A DNA stretch of 64,000 nucleotides from Chitinophagaceae bacterium (GCA_016710745.1 JADJVB010000010.1:496001-560000); one strand, 5' to 3'; positions 45,619 through 55,380 are shown, counted from the stretch's first letter. Numbers and translations are program-made. Notes: a model not told the origin generated them from the letters alone.

Positions 45619-46650
45619 ATGCCCCAATTTAATTGGAACGATAGCAAAAATTTATTAAGTAAGCTTACGGTAAAAAGGTTTATCAACGGCAGCAAAGTGC
45701 TGGGCAGTTTCTATGTAAGCCGTTTGTTAAACAGGCCGGTACAATGGGGCTATCCCGTGTCTGTTTCCTTTGAACCAACTACCAGCTGCAATCTGCGTTG
45801 CCCCGAGTGCCCCAGTGGTTTACGGCAATTCTCCCGGCCAACCGGCATGTTACAAAACGATCTTTTTAAACGAACCATTGATGACATTCACCGCGAGTTA
45901 TTGTATCTTATTTTTTATTTCCAGGGAGAACCTTATTTAAATCCTGATTTTCTGGAGATGGTTAAATATGCCAGCGATAAGAAAATCTATACAGCCACGT
46001 CTACCAACGCACATTATTTACATGACGAAGCCGCAAAAAAAACCGTGGAAAGCGGGTTGGACCGATTGATCATTTCGATAGACGGCACCACGCAGGATGT
46101 TTACCAGCAGTACCGCGTGGGTGGTAATCTGGAAAAAGTACTGGAGGGCGCCAAAAATATCATGAAATGGAAAAAAGAACTGAAAAGTAAAACGCCCTTT
46201 GTTTTCTTTCAGTTTTTGGTAGTTAAGCCAAACGAACACCAGATTGAGGATATTAAACGGTTGGCAAAAGAAGCAGGCGTGGATGAAGTGCGTTTTAAAA
46301 CAGCGCAGGTTTACGAATACGAAACGGATCCCAATAACCTGATCCCAACCATCGATAAATTCAGTCGCTATAAAAAAAATGCAGATGGCCGCTATACAGC
46401 CAAGAATAAATTAGCCAACCGTTGCTGGAAAATGCAGCATGCCAATGTGATTACCTGGGACGGTCTGGTGGTTCCCTGTTGTTTTGATAAAGACGCCACC
46501 CACCAACTGGGGAATTTAAAAAATCAATCCTTTAAAGAGATCTGGAATAACGGTAACTACAAACAGTTCAGAACCGAGTTGAAGAAAAGCCGTAAAAATA
46601 TAGATATTTGTGCCAACTGCAGTGAAGGTGTTTCTGTGTGGAAAGATTAA
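45619..46650 (+). CDS. Radical SAM/SPASM domain protein
   Basis: About 343 residues from ATG 45619 (a TTG lies 6 bp before it). The [4Fe-4S] cluster motif is C57-N-L-R-C61-P-E-C64, followed by the radical SAM core. The C-terminal ~80 residues are a SPASM-like domain with 'CWKMQHANVITWDGLVVPCC' and C-A-N-C. Such proteins modify peptides, sugars or tRNA-like molecules with auxiliary clusters; the substrate is unknown. It is the first gene of an apparent operon with the AI-2E permease and MarR genes. Confidence 0.9.
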   Translation: MPQFNWNDSKNLLSKLTVKRFINGSKVLGSFYVSRLLNRPVQWGYPVSVSFEPTTSCNLRCPECPSGLRQFSRPTGMLQNDLFKRTIDDIHRELLYLIFYFQGEPYLNPDFLEMVKYASDKKIYTATSTNAHYLHDEAAKKTVESGLDRLIISIDGTTQDVYQQYRVGGNLEKVLEGAKNIMKWKKELKSKTPFVFFQFLVVKPNEHQIEDIKRLAKEAGVDEVRFKTAQVYEYETDPNNLIPTIDKFSRYKKNADGRYTAKNKLANRCWKMQHANVITWDGLVVPCCFDKDATHQLGNLKNQSFKEIWNNGNYKQFRTELKKSRKNIDICANCSEGVSVWKD

Positions 46651-46670
46651 TCATTAAAAAAACACTCTTT

Positions 46671-47732
46671 ATGAATCGATCCGGTTTTAATGAACGCCTG
46701 AGGCAGATATTAATTCTGATGCTGATATTGTTGATAGCTGCATTGTTGATAAGTCAGCTTACGGTTTTTATACCTGGCTTGTTGGGAGGTATCACTTTAT
46801 ATATACTAAGCAGGACTTTATTTTTCAGGCTGATTTATAAAAAAAAATGGAAGAAAGGCTGGACAGCATTACTATTTATTGTCGGTTATATCGCCATCAT
46901 TGCGTTGCCGGTGTATTTAAGCATCAGTTTGGTTTCGCCTAAAATACGTTCTATAACAGAAAACCAGGATCAGATAGTAGCTGGCATCAAATCCATATCA
47001 GAAAAAGTTCAGGAAAAAGCAGGTATTGTTATCTTATCGGGCAGCAGCGCAAAAACAATCGCAGAAAAGGTAACCGCTTTTATTCCTATGATTTTAAACA
47101 ATACCCTTGTAGTGATTTCCAACCTGATAATGATGTTTTTCCTCTTTTACTTTTTGCTGGCAAATGGTAGCGGTGTTGAAAAATATTTGAGCAAAATAAT
47201 TCCGTTAAAACCGGCAAACATAAATACACTGGCCGGCGAAACAAAAATGATGATCAGGGCCAATGCGTTGGGCATACCCATTATCAGCATTATACAAGGA
47301 CTTTTTGCCACCTTGGGCTATTGGATATTTGGTGTTGAAGACTGGGGGCTTTGGGGCTTTGTAACAGGTGTATTTGCTTTTTTTCCATTGGTAGGCACCA
47401 TGATAGTTTGGGTGCCGCTTATTTTTTATCTCTTTTTACATGGTAATACGTGGCCTGCCGTTGGACTTGCCATTTACAGTGTAGTTGTTACGGGTAATGT
47501 AGACTATATTGCCCGGCTTAAGCTTATGAAATACATGGGCGATGTGCATCCGTTAGTGACGGTATTAGGCGTTATTGTAGGACTCAATCTTTTTGGATTT
47601 ATGGGGCTTATTTTTGGACCACTACTGGTCAGCTATTTCATCATCATGGTAAAAATTTATATTAATGAATTCAGCAACGCTGACACAGATACAGCTCCGA
47701 TTATCGGGACAAGCGATGCGAAAAATACGTAA
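46671..47732 (+). CDS. AI-2E family (PerM-like) membrane transporter
   Basis: About 353 residues with about eight transmembrane helices and the family's 'IIQGLFATLGYWIFGV' and 'FPLVGTMIVWVPL' segments, ending with a cytoplasmic tail. AI-2E/PerM proteins are proposed to export AI-2 or act as cation/H+ antiporters; the substrate here is undetermined. ATG 46671 is chosen because upstream GTG 46638 would overlap the radical SAM gene by 13 bp. The next gene starts 2 bp after the stop codon. Confidence 0.85.
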   Translation: MNRSGFNERLRQILILMLILLIAALLISQLTVFIPGLLGGITLYILSRTLFFRLIYKKKWKKGWTALLFIVGYIAIIALPVYLSISLVSPKIRSITENQDQIVAGIKSISEKVQEKAGIVILSGSSAKTIAEKVTAFIPMILNNTLVVISNLIMMFFLFYFLLANGSGVEKYLSKIIPLKPANINTLAGETKMMIRANALGIPIISIIQGLFATLGYWIFGVEDWGLWGFVTGVFAFFPLVGTMIVWVPLIFYLFLHGNTWPAVGLAIYSVVVTGNVDYIARLKLMKYMGDVHPLVTVLGVIVGLNLFGFMGLIFGPLLVSYFIIMVKIYINEFSNADTDTAPIIGTSDAKNT

Positions 47733-47734
47733 AT

Positions 47735-48187
47735 ATGAGTTTAGAAAAAGATATTAACCAACGGGCATTCAGGAACGACTATCAAAAAAGTATCGTCAAC
47801 CTGATCTATACCTATAACTGGATGAATGAAAAGATGAACAGTTTTTTTGATAAGGAGGGGGTAACTGCCCAACAGTATAATATACTCCGGATCCTCCGGG
47901 GTGCAGGAACACCCATTTCAACCTTGCAGATACGGGAACGGATGTTGGATAAAATGAGTGATACCAGCCGCATTGTTGACCGCCTCGTACTAAAGGGGCT
48001 GGCAAAAAAATCGGTTTGTAAAAACGATAAACGCCTGGTCGATGTAAGTATCAGTACCAAAGGAAAATCACTGCTCGAAAAAATGGATAAGTATGATAAG
48101 GATATGGATGCCATACTGGGTAACCTCTCAGAATCTGAATCAAAAACTTTAAATAATTTACTTGATAAAATCCGTCAATCCGGTTAA
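47735..48187 (+). CDS. MarR family transcriptional regulator
   Basis: This 150-residue winged-helix repressor has 'GVTAQQYNILRILRGAG', 'STLQIRERMLDKMSDTSRIVDRLVLKGLAKK' (recognition helix) and 'DKRLVDVSISTKG' (wing), in the normal MarR order. It follows the AI-2E transporter by 2 bp and may regulate this operon in response to a small-molecule ligand. No operator could be assigned. Confidence 0.93.
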   Translation: MSLEKDINQRAFRNDYQKSIVNLIYTYNWMNEKMNSFFDKEGVTAQQYNILRILRGAGTPISTLQIRERMLDKMSDTSRIVDRLVLKGLAKKSVCKNDKRLVDVSISTKGKSLLEKMDKYDKDMDAILGNLSESESKTLNNLLDKIRQSG

Positions 48188-48199
48188 CCAGACCTATTC

Positions 48200-49422
48200 A
48201 TGAAAATCACCCGTTTCATTTCCTTCTTTATACATCATACGCTTTTGATTGCCTGTTGCCTGTTGCCGGGTATTTCACAGGCACAGGATAAACCCGAATT
48301 CCGTGGCGTTTGGGTGGCAACCGTTGATAATATTGACTGGCCGGGCAGGGGCAACTACAATCCGGATTTGCAGAAAGAAGAATTTATTAAGTTGCTCAAC
48401 TATCACCAAAGCCTCGGCATCAATGCTGTAATCGTACAGGTACGCCCGGTAAGTGATGCTTTTTATCCATCCGAATTTGAACCCTGGAGTGAGTTTCTTA
48501 CCGGTACCCAGGGACAGCCACCCGTGCCTTATTATGATCCATTGGCATTTATGGTTGAAGAAACGCATAAAAGGGGCATGGAATTTCATGCGTGGATGAA
48601 CCCTTACCGGGCCGTGTTTAATATTGGCAGATCATCCATTGCGGCAAATCATATTACCCGGATACATCCCGAATGGTTTTTGACTTACGGTGATAAAAGA
48701 TATTTCGACCCCGGGAACAAGGAAGCACAGCAGTTCCTCACCCGGGTAGTAAAGGATGTGGTTAAACGCTACGCCATTGATGCCATTCATTTCGACGACT
48801 ATTTTTATCCTTATAAAATTCCGGGCAGGGAGTTTCCGGATTATAAAACCTACCGGCAATACGGGAACGGCATGAGCAAAGATGACTGGCGCAGGAGCAA
48901 TACAGATTCTATCATTTGTATGTTGAGCAGCATCATAAAAAAAGAAAATCCGAAATGCCAGTTTGGGATAAGCCCCTTTGGTGTTTGGCGCAACGAGGCC
49001 AAAGACTCTGTACACGGCAGTAAAACAAACGGTGCCCAATCCAATTATGACGATCTGTATGCCGACATTTTGCTATGGCTGAAAAAGGCTGGATAGATTA
49101 TGTGGCACCCCAACTCTATTGGGAGTTTGGGCATCGGGTAGCACCCTTTGAAACCCTGCTCAACTGGTGGAGTAAACATACTTATGGCCGAAACTGCTAT
49201 ATCGGGCTGGGCATTTACAGAGCCAACAGCAATGCGGCCTGGCGCGATAATACCCAACTTCCCCGGCAAATTGAAGCGATCAGGAATACGCCAAACATAC
49301 AGGGCATGGCATTTTACAGCAGCAGTATACTCATGAAAAACCCTAAAGGCTGGAGCGACAGCCTGCGCCTGAATTACTTTAAGGAACCGGCTGCCTTGCC
49401 GGTGATGAACTGGTTGAAATAG
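48200..49422 (+). pseudogene. Exported GHL10 (DUF187) family 10 glycosylhydrolase, frame broken at 49082-49086
   Basis: A signal peptide (1-28, ending S-Q-A-Q) is followed by 'EFRGVWVATVDNIDWPG', the GHL10 hallmark, a TIM-barrel with 'DAIHFDDYFYPY' and 'FGISPFGVWRN', then 'GWIDYVAPQLYWEFGH'. The first frame stops at 49096, and the last ~115 residues are in another frame. Adding one A to the A5 run at 49082-49086 joins them as '...L-L-W-L-K-K-G-W-I-D-Y-V'. It is probably an error-split gene of about 407 residues. The family cleaves glycans, with peptidoglycan-derived or other substrates suggested. It lies 12 bp after the MarR gene. Confidence 0.85.
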
Positions 49423-49475
49423 ATCTTCACTTGTTGCCTTGTTTAAACAGTATAGCGGTTTCTCTGTGCTCCAAC

Positions 49476-49506
49476 TTTGTTTCAGCCTGCCTTTTCTTTA
49501 TCTTTG
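49476..49506 (+). promoter_or_regulatory. Bacteroidota housekeeping promoter of the DegT gene
   Basis: TTTG (49476-49479), a 19-bp spacer and TATCTTTG (49499-49506) match the -33/-7 consensus fully. The start point would be near 49513, which rules out the upstream start at 49477 and supports ATG 49567. Confidence 0.8.
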
Positions 49507-49566
49507 CAGCCCGATAAAGCGCTGTTGCGGATCGCATTATCTTTTATTCATAATCAATTATTTTAT

Positions 49567-50784
49567 ATGCCCGGATTCGAATTTTTTGGAAAAGAAGAGA
49601 TAAAAGAAGTAAACGATGTGTTGGAAACAGGTATTCTTATGCGTTATGGTTTTGACGGCCCACGCAAAGGAATCTGGAAAGCCAAAGAACTGGAAGATGC
49701 GATTTGCCAAACATTTGGTTGCCAACATGCACAACTGGTAAGTAGCGGTACGGCCGCATTAACAACAGCCATGGGGGCATTGGGTATCGGCTACGGTGAT
49801 GAAGTGATATTGCCATCTTTTACTTTTGTTGCCAGTTTTGAAGCCGTGATAAGCGTTGGCGCTGTTCCTGTTTTTGTAGATGTGGATGATACGCTTACGT
49901 TGGATCCACAGGCTGTTCGCAATGCCATCACGCCAAAAACAAAATGCATCATGCCCGTACATATGTGCGGCAGCATGGCCGATATGGATGCTTTGCAAGC
50001 CATTTGTGAAGAAAATAGCCTGGTATTACTCGAAGATGCCTGCCAAAGCATCGGAGGTACTTACAAAGGAAAAAAACTGGGTACCATCGGCGATGCCGGA
50101 ACTTTTAGTTTTGATTTTGTAAAAACCATTACCTGCGCCGAAGGTGGCGTGGTGATGACCAACCGGGAAGACGTTTATATAGCAAGCGACGGATACAGCG
50201 ATCATGGTCATGATCATAAAGGTGCCGACCGTGGTGCCGACCTGCACCCGTTTATCGGATATAATTTCAGGATCAGCGAATTACATGCGGCTGTTGGTTT
50301 GGCACAGATAAAAAAGCTGGATAATTTTTTAGCGATCCAGAAAAAAAATCATTCGGTTTTAAAAGAGGCATTGACTTCCATACCCGAAGTTAGCTTTAGA
50401 AGGATTCCCGACGAAAGCGGCGATAGTTGTACCTTCCTGAGCTGGTTTTTACCAACCGAAGAAGTAACCCACGCGGTTGTTGCAGAATTAAAGGCACAAA
50501 ATATTTTAGCCGGTAATTTTTACTGGTTTGTAAATAACTGGCATTATGTGAGCAAATGGGACCACCTCAAGCAGGCAACCACCCTGAATGGTTTGCATCC
50601 CGATCTGAAAGCTGCGGTTATGCATCACGCTACGAAGGATTTTAGTGCCAGTGATGCCATCATGAGTCGCTGTATATCTACCGCGATTGGCTTAACCTGG
50701 ACCGACGAGCAATTGAAAACGAAGGGAGAACAATTGGTAGCTGTGATTAAAAAAGTATTGCGTGAGCAGAAGGTTTCTGTTTAA
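49567..50784 (+). CDS. DegT/DnrJ/EryC1/StrS family PLP aminotransferase
   Basis: About 405 residues from ATG 49567. The PLP lysine is K186 in 'SFDFVKTITCAEGGVV', and 'SSGTAALTTAMGALGIGYGDEVILPSFTF' (~59-87) and 'DACQSIGG' (~157-164) are typical of sugar aminotransferases. These make amino-sugar nucleotides, using glutamate as amino donor, for surface polysaccharides or secondary metabolites. No NDP-sugar genes adjoin it, so the pathway is unknown. It has its own strong promoter. Confidence 0.9.
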   Translation: MPGFEFFGKEEIKEVNDVLETGILMRYGFDGPRKGIWKAKELEDAICQTFGCQHAQLVSSGTAALTTAMGALGIGYGDEVILPSFTFVASFEAVISVGAVPVFVDVDDTLTLDPQAVRNAITPKTKCIMPVHMCGSMADMDALQAICEENSLVLLEDACQSIGGTYKGKKLGTIGDAGTFSFDFVKTITCAEGGVVMTNREDVYIASDGYSDHGHDHKGADRGADLHPFIGYNFRISELHAAVGLAQIKKLDNFLAIQKKNHSVLKEALTSIPEVSFRRIPDESGDSCTFLSWFLPTEEVTHAVVAELKAQNILAGNFYWFVNNWHYVSKWDHLKQATTLNGLHPDLKAAVMHHATKDFSASDAIMSRCISTAIGLTWTDEQLKTKGEQLVAVIKKVLREQKVSV

Positions 50785-50829
50785 AATTATCACAGGTAAA
50801 ACTCTACGTATCAGGTTCAACAATTTTTT

Positions 50830-51233
50830 TTAATAGTTGGGAACTATACCCGCATTCGGCTTTCCTTCCAGGTAATCGTTATAGGAAACCGAACCCAGGC
50901 GAAACCGCAGTGGAACTTTTGTCGCCTTCTCCAATTGTAATTCCCGCTTACAAAAAAACCAAAATTCCGGGTATAAAAATCAGCTTCGATAATTGAAGGG
51001 GAAAGGGAGTTTAGCCGGTATGGCAATTTTTTACCCGGTAAGGCCTGAATGGGTTTTTTAAACCGCTGCTTATCGGCCGGCTTGTATAAACTGAAAATCT
51101 GATCCGTTCTAAAACAATCTTTTATATTGTAATAATCGGGGATATCAGATGGTTTATCCGTTGAATGTTGACAAAAAGCGCTGCCCCCCACAAAAATCAT
51201 GCAGAAAATCAAAATTTTAGCTTTTTTAAACAT
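50830..51233 (-). pseudogene. Exported small protein of unknown function, frame broken at 50952-50958
   Basis: The frame from ATG 51233 encodes a signal peptide (to about residue 21) and a mature body ending in a nonsense-looking tail. A run of seven T (minus strand, 50952-50958) should be eight. Corrected, the C-terminus reads '...[18 protein letters not shown]' and continues to TAA at 50830-50832, an ending I recognise in exported Bacteroidota proteins of unknown function. Corrected length is about 134 residues. It is divergent from rpoN across 78 bp. Confidence 0.65.
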
Positions 51234-51311
51234 AATGCTTAGACTTATCTCTGTAAATTTACGTTATTATTGAACCAAGGGATCAAGTTTTTACCCCATT
51301 CAAACCTGTTT

Positions 51312-52796
51312 ATGGCTTTAAGTCAGGGTCTATATCAAAAGCAGTTACAAAAATTGTCGCCTCAGCAAATTCAGCTAATGAAATTGTTGCAGGTACCCAC
51401 TGCCCTGTTGGAGGAGCGCATCAAAGAAGAAATAGAAGAAAACCCGGCCCTGGAAGAAGCAGAAGATGGGCACGAAATTGAGGGCGACGGAAAAGATGAG
51501 TTTACTGAAAATGAGCATGAGGAGACTGAAATGGACGGTAGTGCAGATGAATACGACAATATTGATATCAGTGAGTATGTTAAAGAAGGTGATGATGAAG
51601 TGGGTGACTACAAATTAAGGGACAGCAATTATCCCGAAATTGACGAGAACCGGGTTATTCCGATAAAAGTGGAAACAGGGTTTAATGAACTGATGCTGGA
51701 GCAGTTGGGTATGCTGACTATTGATGAGCACCAGAACAAAGTAGCCCTGCAAATAATTGGCAACCTGGATGATGACGGTTACTTAAGAAGGGAATTTTCG
51801 GCAATTGTTGATGACCTGGCTTTCAGGCAGAATATTACAACCACCGAAGAAGAAATTGCCCAATTGGTATTACAGATCCAGCAATTTGATCCACCCGGTA
51901 TTGCTGCCCGCGACCTGCAGGAATGTTTGTTATTACAACTTGAACGAAAACTCGACGAGGGAATACATGTGGAAATGGCCATCAAAGTATTGGAGAAATA
52001 TTTTGAGGAGTTTACTAAAAAGCACTATGAAAAAATTCAGCGGGGATTTGATCTGGATGACGATCAAATGCGGGAGATCATCAATCAGATCGTAAAGCTG
52101 AACCCCCAAGCCGGCAGGTTCAGTGGGTGAAACCGGCCGCGCCGAAAGTTATGTGGTACCCGATTTCTTTATTTATAACAATGCAGGCAAACTGGAACTC
52201 ACCCTCAATAATAAAAATGCACCCGACCTGCGGATCAGCGAAGGATACCGGGATATGTTGAGGGAAGATGACCGGGGCAGCAAAAAAGATAAACGGCAGA
52301 AAGAAGCGATAATTTTTATCAAACAAAAAATTGACGCCGCCAAATGGTTCATCGATGCGATCAAGCAACGGCACAATACCTTGATGAATACGATGGAGGC
52401 GATCATGAATTATCAGCATGCATTTTTTATATCGGGCGATGAAACCGACCTGCGGCCGATGATCTTAAAACATATTGCCGAAGAAACCAGCCTCGATATT
52501 TCTACCGTGAGCCGCGTGGCCAACAGCAAATTTGTACAAACAGAATTTGGGACCTACCGGCTTAAATTTTTCTTCAGCGAAAGTTTACAAACCGACAGTG
52601 GCGAAGAAGTGAGTACCCGGGAAGTTAAAAAATTCTCAGCGATATCATTGAAGCCGAAGATAAAAAACACCCCTACAGCGATGAGAAGTTAACGGAGATG
52701 TTACAGGAAAAAGGATATAATATTGCACGACGCACGGTAGCCAAATACAGGGAGCAACTGAATATTTCGGTTGCCCGGTTAAGAAAAGAACTATGA
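51312..52796 (+). pseudogene. rpoN: RNA polymerase sigma-54 factor RpoN, frame broken twice
   Basis: The N-terminus 'MALSQGLYQKQLQKLSPQQ' is the usual sigma-54 activator-interacting region, followed by an acidic linker and the core-binding domain. The RpoN box A-R-R-T-V-A-K-Y-R-E is present near 52723-52752, but in a third frame. A C5 run at 52103-52107 should be C4, and an A6 run at 52627-52632 should be A7. With both corrected, one ~494-residue RpoN ends at TGA 52794-52796. Sigma-54 is unlikely to be lost twice in this way, so the sequence is probably wrong here. ATG 51312 is preferred to the TTG at 51270. The stop overlaps the next start (TGATG). Confidence 0.93.
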
Positions 52797-53487
52797 TGAA
52801 CAAGTTTACCCTTTCCAATGAGCAGTTCGCAAATGCAGAAATACCGGCTAATCCGGTATTTTCGGGAACCACGCGTTTTTTGCCCATGTATTCTCGGTGG
52901 TTTTTCACCCGCTTTTTATACCCATGTATGTGATCGCGTTTTTGGTGTACTATCATCCCTCTTATTTTTCCGGCTTTGGCTTTTATTCAAAATTTGAATT
53001 GCTGCGTTCAGTAGCTGTTAATACTATTCTTTTTCCGGCCTTTGCTTTGCTGGTGATGAAGGGCCTGGGATTTGTAAAATCTGTTTTTTTGCATACCCAA
53101 CAAGACAGGATCGGTCCCTACCTGGCCAATATGATCTTTTATTTTTGGATGGCCAGGGTACTGTTTAATTTTAAACCGGAAGTTACCCCGGTACTGGCAG
53201 CTTTTATGACCGGTGTGTTTTTAACAACAGCCATTGCCCTGATTGCCAATATTTTTTCTAAAATAAGTATGCATGCCATCGGTTGTGGTGGAATGCTCGG
53301 CCTGTTTATCATTGTTATGTACAGCAACAGCATGTTAATGACCTGGCCATTATCCATTGCCTTGCTTGTAACTGGCATTGTATGCACATCCCGTATGATC
53401 GTAAGCGATCATACCCAAAAGGAAATTTACCAGGGTTTGCTGGTTGGGTTAATTTGCCAGTTTGCCGCAGCCTTCGTGATCTTATAA
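52796..53487 (+). pseudogene. Multi-pass membrane protein downstream of rpoN, frame broken at 52876-52881
   Basis: ATG 52796 overlaps the rpoN stop (TGATG) and begins 'MNKFTLSNEQFANAEIPANP'. The frame then fails at a T6 run (52876-52881). With T7 it continues 'F-F-A-H-V-F-S-V-V-F-H-P-L-F' into the frame that runs to 53487. The product has about five to six transmembrane helices and no soluble domain. I recall homologues placed after rpoN in Bacteroidota, sometimes called PAP2-like, but no catalytic PAP2 motif is visible, so function is unassigned. Confidence 0.7.
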
Positions 53488-53542
53488 AATATATTCAAAA
53501 GGAAGTCGGCCTTTAACGCTTTCCTTCCTTAACAAATTAAAA

Positions 53543-53568
53543 GGCCCTGCAAAATGCAGAGCCCTTTC
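53543..53568 (+). terminator. Rho-independent terminator after the membrane protein gene
   Basis: GGCCCTGCA-AAA-TGCAGAGCC forms a 9-position stem (one mismatch) followed by CCTTTCT. It lies 55 bp after the stop codon at 53487. The spacer 53569-53947 holds no recognised gene. Confidence 0.7.
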
Positions 53569-53947
53569 TCCTGTCGTGCCTAACAATAAAAACTTTAAAA
53601 CTGTAGAGGAAATATAGTTTTCAATGCAAGTATCTTAAATAAATCAGTTTGTTATTACATGAAGCAGTTGAGTTTACTACTGGTAAAGCAAATCAGGTGT
53701 GATTTGTTACAGGAAGTGGTTTCAGTCTGATTCAAAGGTTATCGGATTTGTTTGTATAAATCGTTGAAAGAGCAGCTTTTATTGTTTAGAATGTCAATAA
53801 CAAACAGATATATTTTATCAGTATATCCAATCCCGTAATTACCCTTCGGAACTTTACCCTTTTTTTTGATCTGGTAAAGTATTTACCCTCATGGGTATAG
53901 CTTTTTTCGGTGAAATTGATTAATTCAAATTTGCCTTTGCAAATCTT

Positions 53948-53955
53948 TATCTTTG
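53948..53955 (+). promoter_or_regulatory. -7 element before the second half of the pigment locus
   Basis: TATCTTTG matches TAnnTTTG, 19 bp before the ATG at 53975. The best TTTG upstream (53930-53933) is only 14 bp away, shorter than usual. Confidence 0.5.
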
Positions 53956-53974
53956 TACCTTAATTTAAAGTGTG

Positions 53975-54451
53975 ATGAAGGGTTTTATTAATTTGTTGCT
54001 TTTGTTTGCTGTGCTAACTGTAAAGGGCAACTCCCAGCAGGCGGGTTTCGATAAGTCGGCATTTTATCAGGCTATGGCTGCAAACGATATAGTACTGGTA
54101 AACGCACAATTAGGCGTGCTAAAATTGGCAGTGATCAGCGAAAAAGAAGCTTACGAAGGAGCTTTGTTGATGAAAAAAGCAGGTTTGGTTAGCAAAGCCA
54201 AAGAGAAATTAAGCCTCTTTAAGGCGGGGCGTGCAAAATTGGAGGCATCTATCAAAAAAAATACCGGGAATATCGAATTCTGTTTTCTTCGGCTGATCAT
54301 TCAGGAACACGCACCCAAGGCGGTTAATTATCGTAATGATCTCGACAACGACGTTTCCGCCATACAGTCGAATTTCAAAAAACTTTCTTTGGTGGTTCAG
54401 CAGGCGGTGCAGGATTACAGTAAAAATTCAAAGCTTTTAAACCTGCTCTAG
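53975..54451 (+). CDS. Exported helical protein of unknown function in the pigment locus
   Basis: About 158 residues with a signal peptide (to 'GNSQQ' at about residue 20) and a helix-rich mature part with heptad-like Ala/Leu spacing. There are no catalytic residues or known domain. Its position directly before darA, 17 bp away, suggests it belongs to the flexirubin-type locus. A role in envelope delivery or regulation is possible but unproven. ATG 53975 is preferred to the GTG 3 bp upstream. Confidence 0.6.
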   Translation: MKGFINLLLLFAVLTVKGNSQQAGFDKSAFYQAMAANDIVLVNAQLGVLKLAVISEKEAYEGALLMKKAGLVSKAKEKLSLFKAGRAKLEASIKKNTGNIEFCFLRLIIQEHAPKAVNYRNDLDNDVSAIQSNFKKLSLVVQQAVQDYSKNSKLLNLL

Positions 54452-54454
54452 CCT

Positions 54455-54462
54455 TATCTTTG
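54455..54462 (+). promoter_or_regulatory. -7-like element before darA
   Basis: TATCTTTG matches TAnnTTTG and ends 6 bp before ATG 54469. A transcript starting about 7 bp downstream would be leaderless. A -33 element was not found. Confidence 0.4.
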
Positions 54463-54468
54463 TATAGC

Positions 54469-55368
54469 ATGGGAAAAAAAATTCTGGTCATTTATTATAC
54501 GCAGTCCGGACAATTGGAAGATATCCTCAATAGCTTTACCGCTCCATTGGCTGATGCCGGCAATACCGTAGAAAAAATCCGGGTTTATATGCAACATGAT
54601 TATCCTTTTCCCTGGACGGGCAAGGCTTTTTTTGCGGTTATGCCCGATTGTGTGTTAGGTGTGCCTGCCGAATTGAAACCATTTACTTTACAGGAAACCA
54701 GCTACGATCTGGTTATATTGGGATACCAGGCCTGGTTTCTGTCGCCCGGTATTCCCACTAATTCGATATTAAACCATCCATCGGTACAGGCGGTTTTAAA
54801 AAACACCCCTGTGATAACCATAACCGGTGCACGTAATATGTGGATCAGCGCCATGGAGCGCATCAAAAAAATATTGAAAAAATCGGAGGCCAAACTGGTG
54901 GGCAGTATTGCCTTGTACGACAGGCATCATAATTTCATCAGCTTCATCACCATTTTTTACTGGATGTTTAAAGGTAAAAAAGGCCGTTGGCTCAACATCT
55001 TTCCAACACCCGGCGTGGCCGATGCGGATATTGCCCATACGGCTGTTTTTGGAAATACGGTTCACAAATATCTAAATACCGGGAATTGGGAAGGTTTGCA
55101 GGATGAATTGATTCAGCAAAAAGCCATTGAAGTTAATTATAACACCATGTTCATCGAGTCGAAGGCAAGTAAAATTTTTGCTATATGGGCTAACATCATA
55201 GCTAAAAAGAAAAAAAAGACGGCCTGGCTTGTTGCATTCAAATATTATCTTTTAATTGCACTGTTTATAGCGGCGCCGATAATACTAACTGTAGATTTTA
55301 TCTTCTTCAAACCATTCTTATCGGCACGCATTAAAAGGCAAAAACAACAATATTCAGGTATCAATTAA
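54469..55368 (+). CDS. darA: DarA-type dialkylresorcinol condensing enzyme
   Basis: About 299 residues starting M-G-K-K-I-L-V-I-Y-Y-T-Q-S-G-Q. Family pattern: DarA-like proteins begin with a flavodoxin-like 'IYYSQSGQL' loop and contain 'FPFPW' and 'GYQAWFLSPG' segments, all seen here. The C-terminal ~50 residues hold one or two hydrophobic helices. With DarB it condenses two acyl chains to a dialkylresorcinol, the aromatic core of flexirubin-type pigments. It lies 12 bp upstream of darB. Confidence 0.88.
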   Translation: MGKKILVIYYTQSGQLEDILNSFTAPLADAGNTVEKIRVYMQHDYPFPWTGKAFFAVMPDCVLGVPAELKPFTLQETSYDLVILGYQAWFLSPGIPTNSILNHPSVQAVLKNTPVITITGARNMWISAMERIKKILKKSEAKLVGSIALYDRHHNFISFITIFYWMFKGKKGRWLNIFPTPGVADADIAHTAVFGNTVHKYLNTGNWEGLQDELIQQKAIEVNYNTMFIESKASKIFAIWANIIAKKKKKTAWLVAFKYYLLIALFIAAPIILTVDFIFFKPFLSARIKRQKQQYSGIN

Positions 55369-55380
55369 TTTATAGATCAG

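Noticed and set aside
49477..49566. Upstream start of the DegT aminotransferase gene
   Set aside because: A full -33/-7 promoter lies at 49476-49506, inside the extension, so the RNA starts after it.
51270..51311. Upstream TTG start of rpoN
   Set aside because: The normal sigma-54 N-terminus M-A-L-S-Q-G begins at ATG 51312; the extra 14 codons have no family support.
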